DNA of 64,000 bases from JACVRW01 sp963812415 (GTDB lineage: Bacteria; Actinomycetota; Thermoleophilia; Solirubrobacterales; Thermoleophilaceae). Below are positions 59,490 through 64,000 of the stretch, one piece after another (position 1 is the stretch's first letter; the number at the start of each line of letters is the position of its first letter). The DNA lies in NCBI GenBank assembly GCA_963812415.1, contig CAWEVH010000023.1, positions 62,001 to 126,000 on the forward strand. The letters run 5' to 3'. The notes under the pieces were generated by a model. It had not been told where the DNA came from. It saw only the letters and a list, made by a program, of their open reading frames with translations, and searched no databases. A program made the position numbers and the translations under genes.

Positions 59490-60459
59490 CCCGGCCGCCG
59501 CGCAGGCGGAGGCGCGGGCGTTCCTGCCGACCGTTCCGCTCCTCGAGGGGATGTCGGAGGTGGAGATCGCGGAGCTCGCGCAGATCATGCGCCGCCAGGA
59601 GCTGCCGGTGGGCCAGGTGCTCTGGCGCAAGGGCGACGAGGTCAAGGGGATGCTCCTGATCGTCGACGGACGCATCTCGGTCTCCGTTCCGCTGCCCGGC
59701 GACCGCGTGGTCGAGGTCACAAGCCTGGGCGCGGGCGAGGTGCTGGGCGAGGTTCCGCTGCTCGACGGCGGGCAGCACTCGGCCACGGCGACCGTCGCTG
59801 AGCCCGCCACCCTGCTGTCCCTGAGCCGCGCGGACTTCGCGGCGCTCGTCTCGCGCCGGCATCCGACGGCCTTCGCGCTCAAGCGCCGAATCGCCCGGGT
59901 GGCCTGTGCGCGCCTCCGCGACCAGCTCGCGGCCCTCGCCACTTCGCTCGGCGGCGACGCGCCCCCCGAGCCGCCGGCCGATGAGATCGCCGAGCTCGAG
60001 TTCTGCGGGCCACCCGACAGCAAGTACGTGCGGCGGCTCGCGGCCTTCCACGACTTCGACTCGCTCGCGCTCTGGGGTTTCCTGACCGCCGGGCGGTACG
60101 CGCTGTGCCCACCCGGCCGCACGCTGATCACCGAGGGAACTCCCTCGACGGCGTGCTTCGTGATGATCAACGGCGCCGTCGAGAAGGTGATCATCCGCGG
60201 CGACCGCCGCATCCGGGTCAGCCTCGTCGGGCCCGGGCATGCCTTCGGCTACGAGACGCTCATCGACGGCGGTCCGTCTTCGGTGACCGCCACTACGCGC
60301 GAGCGAACGCTCCTACTCGTGCTGCCGCAGGAGCCGTTCGAGCGTATGTTCAACGGCGAGGACAACGCGTCGCACGCGTTCCTCGACGTAATCCTCCGCG
60401 ACCTGATGGCGAACCTGCGGCAGGTGCTCCGCCCGCACGCTCGGCTGGCTCTGAGCTAG
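59482..60459 (+). CDS. Protein with two cyclic-nucleotide-binding domains
   Basis: 325 residues. The first cNMP-binding domain is LEGMSEVEIAELAQIMRRQE to GEVLGEVPLLDGGQHSATAT, containing the phosphate-binding GEVPLLDGGQHSAT in place of the usual GExALxxxxxRxAT, so the Arg is not conserved. The second is ALWGFLTAGRYALCPPGRTL to GHAFGYETLIDGGPSSVTAT. No DNA-binding or enzymatic domain is fused. ATG 59482 overlaps the glutamine amidotransferase stop, so the two are coupled. It may regulate that enzyme or bind a non-canonical nucleotide. Confidence 0.88.
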   Translation: MFDPAAAQAEARAFLPTVPLLEGMSEVEIAELAQIMRRQELPVGQVLWRKGDEVKGMLLIVDGRISVSVPLPGDRVVEVTSLGAGEVLGEVPLLDGGQHSATATVAEPATLLSLSRADFAALVSRRHPTAFALKRRIARVACARLRDQLAALATSLGGDAPPEPPADEIAELEFCGPPDSKYVRRLAAFHDFDSLALWGFLTAGRYALCPPGRTLITEGTPSTACFVMINGAVEKVIIRGDRRIRVSLVGPGHAFGYETLIDGGPSSVTATTRERTLLLVLPQEPFERMFNGEDNASHAFLDVILRDLMANLRQVLRPHARLALS

Positions 60460-61917
60460 CTAGCAGGACAGCCGCGGCGGCAGATCCGCCGGCACGTCGC
60501 TGACGTCGAGGAACTCCGTCGCGAAGCTCAGGAAGCGGTAGACGTCGGCGAAGTTCGTCGCGAGCCCGAGCGAGACCCGCACGGCGCCGCCCGTCGGCAT
60601 TCCCACGAGGCGGATGTAGTCGTCGAGGATCATCCCCTCGGCGAACTCGGCGCCGATCAGCGTGTCCTTCGAGATCGAGAAGGCGGTCTCCCCCGCGCCC
60701 GAGTTGCAGAAGCAGCCCGTGCGGACCGAGATGTTGTGCGCCGCCGCGACGATGTCGACGAAGCGCTCGTCGACCACGGCGCCGTCCGGGTGGAGGAAGT
60801 TGAACGCGATCGTGCCGCCGCGACGGTCCCACGTCGTCGGCCCGTACACGCGCGTCGCCGGCTCGCCGTTCGAGTGCCGCACGCCCTGCAGGGCTTCGAG
60901 CAGCCACGCCCCGAGCGCGTCCACCCGGCGCGAGACGGTGTCGATGCCGATGCGCTCGAGGTGGCGAAGCCCGATCGCGATCGCCGGGATGCCGAGGTAG
61001 TTGACCGTCCCGTCCTCGAAGAGCGCGTGGCCGGATTCCGGCACGACCATTTCAGCCTGGACGTTCGCGGCCACCACGGTGCCGCCGCTGAACCAGGGAC
61101 GCTGCAGCTTCTCCAGCGTGGAGCGCCGCGCGAGCAGCGCTCCGAGGCCGGTCGGGTAGCCGAACATCTTGTAGAACGAGATCGGTACGAAGTCCGGCTT
61201 CCAGACCGACAGGTCCAGCCGGCTCGTCGGCACGAACGCGGCCGCGTCGACGATGACGTCCCAGCCGCGCTCCTGCGCCGGCGCGATCCATTCGAGTGGG
61301 TGCTTGACGCCCGAGAAGTTCGACTGCGCCGGGTAGGCGAAGAGGTTGTGGCGGCCCTCGCCCGCGGCCGCGTCGAGGTAGCGCTCGAGCAGCCCATCCG
61401 CCACCCGGAGATCGGGCGCCTCGAGCGGAACGTACGCCGACCCCGCCCCCTTTGCGTGGGCGAACTCGCGGATGCCGTTGACGGAGTTGTGGTTGTCGAA
61501 GGTGGCGAGGAACTGGTCGTCCGGACCGAACGGGTAGGCCTCCCCGACGAGCCGCAGTGCGCCCGTCGCGTTCGGCGTGAAGACGCACTCGTACTCGCTC
61601 TCGTCAGCGTTGAAGTAGCGAAGGACGGCGGCGCGCGCGTCCTCGACGAGCTGGGTCGAGGCCGACGACGTTGGATTCACCGAATGGGGATTGCCGTAGA
61701 CGCTCTCCTGCAGCAGGCGCATGTGCTCGTCGAGCTGCGATTGGGCGTAGACGCCCCCGCCCGTGTAGTCGAGGTAGACGTCGCCGTGGGCGTCGATTCG
61801 GCCGTATTCCGTCGCGCGCAGCTCGTCGACGATGGCCGTTTCACGGAACGAGGGGTGTGCTTCGAGGAACGCGGCCTCGGCCTCCACGTGGTCGCGCGAC
61901 GCCGCTTCTGTCGTCAT
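60460..61917 (-). CDS. Class V aminotransferase, cysteine desulfurase / MOCOS-like
   Basis: 485 residues. YLDYTGGGVYAQSQL, FTPNATGALRLVGEAYPFGP, VIVDAAAFVPTSRLDLS and PISFYKMFGYPTGLGALLAR (PLP Lys in FYK) follow the molybdenum-cofactor-sulfurase branch, as does the RTGCFCNSGAGE loop whose Cys could accept sulfur. The long C-terminal part ends PPRLSC. Such proteins mobilise sulfur from cysteine to a cofactor or to sulfur carriers. ATG 61917 overlaps the DUF4395 stop (ATGA), so the pair is co-translated. No molybdoenzyme gene is in the window. Confidence 0.9.
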   Translation of the reverse strand: MTTEAASRDHVEAEAAFLEAHPSFRETAIVDELRATEYGRIDAHGDVYLDYTGGGVYAQSQLDEHMRLLQESVYGNPHSVNPTSSASTQLVEDARAAVLRYFNADESEYECVFTPNATGALRLVGEAYPFGPDDQFLATFDNHNSVNGIREFAHAKGAGSAYVPLEAPDLRVADGLLERYLDAAAGEGRHNLFAYPAQSNFSGVKHPLEWIAPAQERGWDVIVDAAAFVPTSRLDLSVWKPDFVPISFYKMFGYPTGLGALLARRSTLEKLQRPWFSGGTVVAANVQAEMVVPESGHALFEDGTVNYLGIPAIAIGLRHLERIGIDTVSRRVDALGAWLLEALQGVRHSNGEPATRVYGPTTWDRRGGTIAFNFLHPDGAVVDERFVDIVAAAHNISVRTGCFCNSGAGETAFSISKDTLIGAEFAEGMILDDYIRLVGMPTGGAVRVSLGLATNFADVYRFLSFATEFLDVSDVPADLPPRLSC

Positions 61918-62486
61918 CTGGAGGCCGGCTGGGCGGCCGGCTGCGCGGGGATCTCACAGGCCCCGCCGGCGCAGACCTCGAAGGCGGGATCCTTGGTCGT
62001 CCAGCCGCGTCGCACCATGAAGCCGTGGAGCTCGCAGCCGGCGCAGAGGCCGAGCACCGACTCCATCCACATCAGCACCATGCAGATCGCGCAGAGCGTC
62101 CTCGGCAGTGTGCCGGTGATGCCGCTGTTGGTGATGATCGTCATGGACAGGGCCAGGGCGAGGCCGATCTCCCAGGCGAAGCGCTTCGGCTTGGCTGAGA
62201 CCCATTCCGGCGGCCGGCGGCGAGTCATCCAGCCGGCGATGATGCCCACAGGGCTGTAACGGATGCCGAACGTCACCCGGGTCAAGAACTCGACGAAGAA
62301 GAGGCTCGAGGCGACCCGGAGCGGCACGTACTGCTGGTCGAAGTAGGCGAAGCTGAAGGCGACTGCGCCGATCACGAGCGTCAGGCCGGCCGCGGCGCGG
62401 ACCTGGTTCTCGTTGAAGACGGCAGCGTGCAGCTCCTTACCGTCAACGGTCAGGCCAGAAATTCGATCGCCAAACGTGAGTCCCAT
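61914..62486 (-). CDS. DUF4395 membrane protein with Cys motifs
   Basis: 190 residues. FNENQVRAAAGLTLVIGAVA, LFFVEFLTRVTFGIRYSPVG and the C-terminal LCAICMVLMWMESVLGLCAG with C-x2-C-x(13)-C-x2-C spacing match DUF4395. These are four-helix membrane proteins often found beside sulfur-transfer or thioredoxin-like genes. A Cys-containing tail (FEVCAGGACEI) adds further thiols. It precedes and overlaps the desulfurase-like gene, suggesting joint work in sulfur handling at the membrane. ATG 62486. Confidence 0.88.
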   Translation of the reverse strand: MGLTFGDRISGLTVDGKELHAAVFNENQVRAAAGLTLVIGAVAFSFAYFDQQYVPLRVASSLFFVEFLTRVTFGIRYSPVGIIAGWMTRRRPPEWVSAKPKRFAWEIGLALALSMTIITNSGITGTLPRTLCAICMVLMWMESVLGLCAGCELHGFMVRRGWTTKDPAFEVCAGGACEIPAQPAAQPASR

Positions 62487-62520
62487 GCGGTGTCCGCCCC
62501 GAGGGACCAGTGTAATGCCG

Positions 62521-62925
62521 CTACGGGGTGGACTGGCCGACCTCGATCAGGTGGCCGTCCGGGTCGCGGATGTAGCAGCGGATCTCCGCGCCGCGGTCCT
62601 GCGGCGGCGTGAGGAACTGCGCGCCGCGGGAGCTCCAGTCGTCGTAGACCGCCTGGATGTCGGCCACGCGGATGTTGAGGAAGGCGCTCGTGCGCGTCGG
62701 GTCGGGCGGCGTCTCGAGGATCACGTCGGGCTTGTCCTCGGTGGGCCCGCCGCCCACGTTGATGATGATCCAGCTGTTGGCGAGCTTCACGAACGCGGGC
62801 TCGCCGTCCCTCACCAGCTCGCCGCCGAGCACGTCGACGTAGAAGTCGCGCGAGCGCGCCACGTCGTCGCTCACGATGAAGTGGGTGAGCACGTATCCCC
62901 TCGCTCGGCCCGGCAGGTCGGCCAT
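62521..62925 (-). CDS. VOC-superfamily (glyoxalase/dioxygenase fold) protein
   Basis: 134 residues. VLTHFIVSDDVARSRDFYVD (first metal His), KLANSWIIINVGGG, TSAFLNIRVADIQAVYDDWS and EIRCYIRDPDGHLIEVGQS (DPDGHxIE with last ligands) form the two beta-alpha-beta-beta-beta units of a single VOC domain. ATG 62925. Substrate (glyoxal adduct, antibiotic or aromatic) cannot be told. Confidence 0.92.
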   Translation of the reverse strand: MADLPGRARGYVLTHFIVSDDVARSRDFYVDVLGGELVRDGEPAFVKLANSWIIINVGGGPTEDKPDVILETPPDPTRTSAFLNIRVADIQAVYDDWSSRGAQFLTPPQDRGAEIRCYIRDPDGHLIEVGQSTP

Positions 62926-63298
62926 GGGTCGATGATACGGGCGGCCGCTCGCCGGCCCGCTGTGTGACGGATCGCTCACCGCGCGTTTCCGAGCTCCGCC
63001 ACGCTCGCATCCAGCCCTCCGCCAGCCACTGGAGCCCTCCATGATCGGAATCGCACCCTTCTACTACGCCGCCAAGGCCGTCGAGTACCGGAACGCCCGT
63101 CCCGTGACCGTCTCCCGGCGCCGCCGGCAGCGGTCCGCCGTCGTCGGCGGCGCGCTCGGCCGCCGCCGCAGGGTCGCCCAGCGCCCGCGCTCGGCAACTG
63201 CAGCCGGCTCGGTCAGCGCAGCCGGCGTTGCGCGACCGCGCCGGCTGTGCCATAAACGCGGCTGCCCGTTTCACGGAACGAACGAGGAGAGCCGCCCG
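62926..63298 (+). other. Gap of 373 bases before the aldehyde dehydrogenase gene
   Basis: I see no convincing gene. From ATG 63041 a frame stays open into the dehydrogenase (86 codons), but it is Arg/Ala-rich and unlike any N-terminus I know. Direct repeats of AGCCCTCC occur at 63013 and 63033, and a GC-rich hairpin lies at 63216-63250. The dehydrogenase promoter must be here. Confidence 0.5.
63216..63250 (+). promoter_or_regulatory. Leader hairpin upstream of the aldehyde dehydrogenase
   Basis: GCGCAGCCGGCG (63216-63227) pairs with CGCCGGCTGTGC (63239-63250) over 12 bases with one G-T wobble and an 11-base loop. It ends 48 bases before ATG 63299. A second copy of GCAGCCGGC lies at 63200-63208 and could form a competing stem, so an attenuator-like role is possible. 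Confidence 0.45.
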
Positions 63299-64000
63299 AT
63301 GGCCGAGCCGCGCGAGCTGCGCAACTTCATCAACGGAGAGTTCAAGGCGCCGCGCGACGGCGAGACGATGGACGTCGTCAACCCCTCGACGGCCGAGGTC
63401 TACGCGAGCGCGCCCAAGTCCGGCGCGGCGGACGTCGACGAGGCGCTCACGGCGGCCCAGGCCGCCTTCGACGGCGGCTGGCGCGACACGACTCCCAGCG
63501 AGCGGATGACGGCCATGCTGAAGATGGCCGACGCGATCGAGGAGAACGCGGAGCGCCTCGTCGAGATCGAGGCCGAGAACACCGGCAAGCCGAAGGGCCT
63601 CACGCTCTCCGAGGAGATCCCGCCGATGTGCGACCAGATCCGCTTCTTCGCGGGCGCCGCGCGGATGCTCGAGGGGCGCGCCACCGGCGAGTACATGACC
63701 GGCTTCACCTCCTCGATCCGGCGCGAGCCGATCGGCGTGATCGGCTCGGTCACGCCCTGGAACTACCCGATGATGATGGCCGTCTGGAAGTTCGGGCCGG
63801 CGCTGGCGGCGGGCAACACGATGGTCATCAAGCCCTCCGACACCACCCCGGCGAGCACGGTCTACCTGGCCGAGCTGTTCGCCGAGATCCTCCCGCCGGG
63901 CGTGTTCAACGTCGTCTGCGGCGACCGCGACACGGGCGCCGAGGTGGTGGCCCACCCGATCCCGCAGATGGTCTCGATCACGGGCAGCATCGCCGCCGGC
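63299..64000 (+). CDS. Aldehyde dehydrogenase, aminobutyraldehyde/betaine aldehyde type, 3' partial
   Basis: 234 residues are visible and the frame runs off the right edge before the catalytic Cys. ELRNFINGEFKAPRDGETMD, VVNPSTAEVYASAPKSGAAD, IGVIGSVTPWNYPMMMAVWK, AGNTMVIKPSDTTPASTVYL and MVSITGSIAAG (NAD-binding) match gamma-aminobutyraldehyde/betaine aldehyde dehydrogenases. GAGGAGA (63283-63289) precedes ATG 63299. Putrescine/4-aminobutyrate catabolism or glycine betaine synthesis are both possible; the missing C-terminal half is needed to choose. Confidence 0.9.
   Translation, partial: MAEPRELRNFINGEFKAPRDGETMDVVNPSTAEVYASAPKSGAADVDEALTAAQAAFDGGWRDTTPSERMTAMLKMADAIEENAERLVEIEAENTGKPKGLTLSEEIPPMCDQIRFFAGAARMLEGRATGEYMTGFTSSIRREPIGVIGSVTPWNYPMMMAVWKFGPALAAGNTMVIKPSDTTPASTVYLAELFAEILPPGVFNVVCGDRDTGAEVVAHPIPQMVSITGSIAAG

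Overview
The window is very GC-rich DNA (codon third positions almost all G or C) from a soil-type actinobacterium. Features pointing that way are an F420-dependent glucose-6-phosphate dehydrogenase, a SARP/AfsR-type regulator, a WYL regulator, a DrrAB exporter, a Ser/Thr kinase with an extracellular Kelch domain and many GTG starts. My inference is a member of Thermoleophilia (Solirubrobacterales-like); no rRNA or tRNA gene is present to test it. No CRISPR array, transposase or prophage gene was seen.

Layout. 0-3.3 kb: partial arginase-family gene, then a LacI regulator divergent from an amidohydrolase and a cysteine-dioxygenase-like cupin, with three operator-like boxes between. 3.3-6.0 kb: cytochrome P450 and MIO-lyase-like pair. 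6.1-10.3 kb: glycine-betaine-type ABC importer with a double-length permease. 10.3-26.8 kb: hemolysin III-like protein, flavoprotein, cupin, FHA-HTH protein and Kelch kinase, CopA with a copper-type promoter, WYL regulator, DrrAB operon, LysE, MetE-like protein, TetR cluster, CtaG. 26.9-30.7 kb: CorA, SoxR with its box and a two-gene target operon, and a FecR-like secreted protein.

30.7-41.5 kb is the unusual part. A 520-base intergenic region with three matched stem-loops leads into a SIR2-like gene and an nSTAND-type NTPase with a transmembrane segment and WD40 repeats. A Vps62-like protein and a small TIR/deoxyribosyltransferase-like protein follow. Facing them is a two-gene operon encoding a lipase-like/CHAT fusion and a caspase-family protease. 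This looks like an NTPase-gated, protease- and NADase-type conflict or regulated-death island.

41.5-52.5 kb: conserved small protein, giant SARP-ATPase-TPR regulator, phosphoesterase, hydroxyacyl-CoA dehydrogenase, Fgd, dodecin, second LacI regulator, P-domain-like secreted protein, STAS protein and GlsB-like protein. 52.6-58.3 kb: tightly overlapping operon of LLM oxidoreductase, dihydropyrimidinase, M20 amidohydrolase, CoA ligase and enoyl-CoA hydratase, probably cyclic-ureide catabolism. 58.3-64 kb: DUF1059, class II glutamine amidotransferase with a dual cNMP-binding protein, a class V aminotransferase with a DUF4395 protein, a VOC protein and the start of an aldehyde dehydrogenase.

At least sixteen genes carry one to four apparent frameshifts with intact coding sense on both sides. 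Because they hit housekeeping and accessory genes alike, I read most as indel errors in the assembly rather than decay. Such genes are annotated as single CDS spans, with the frame changes stated.
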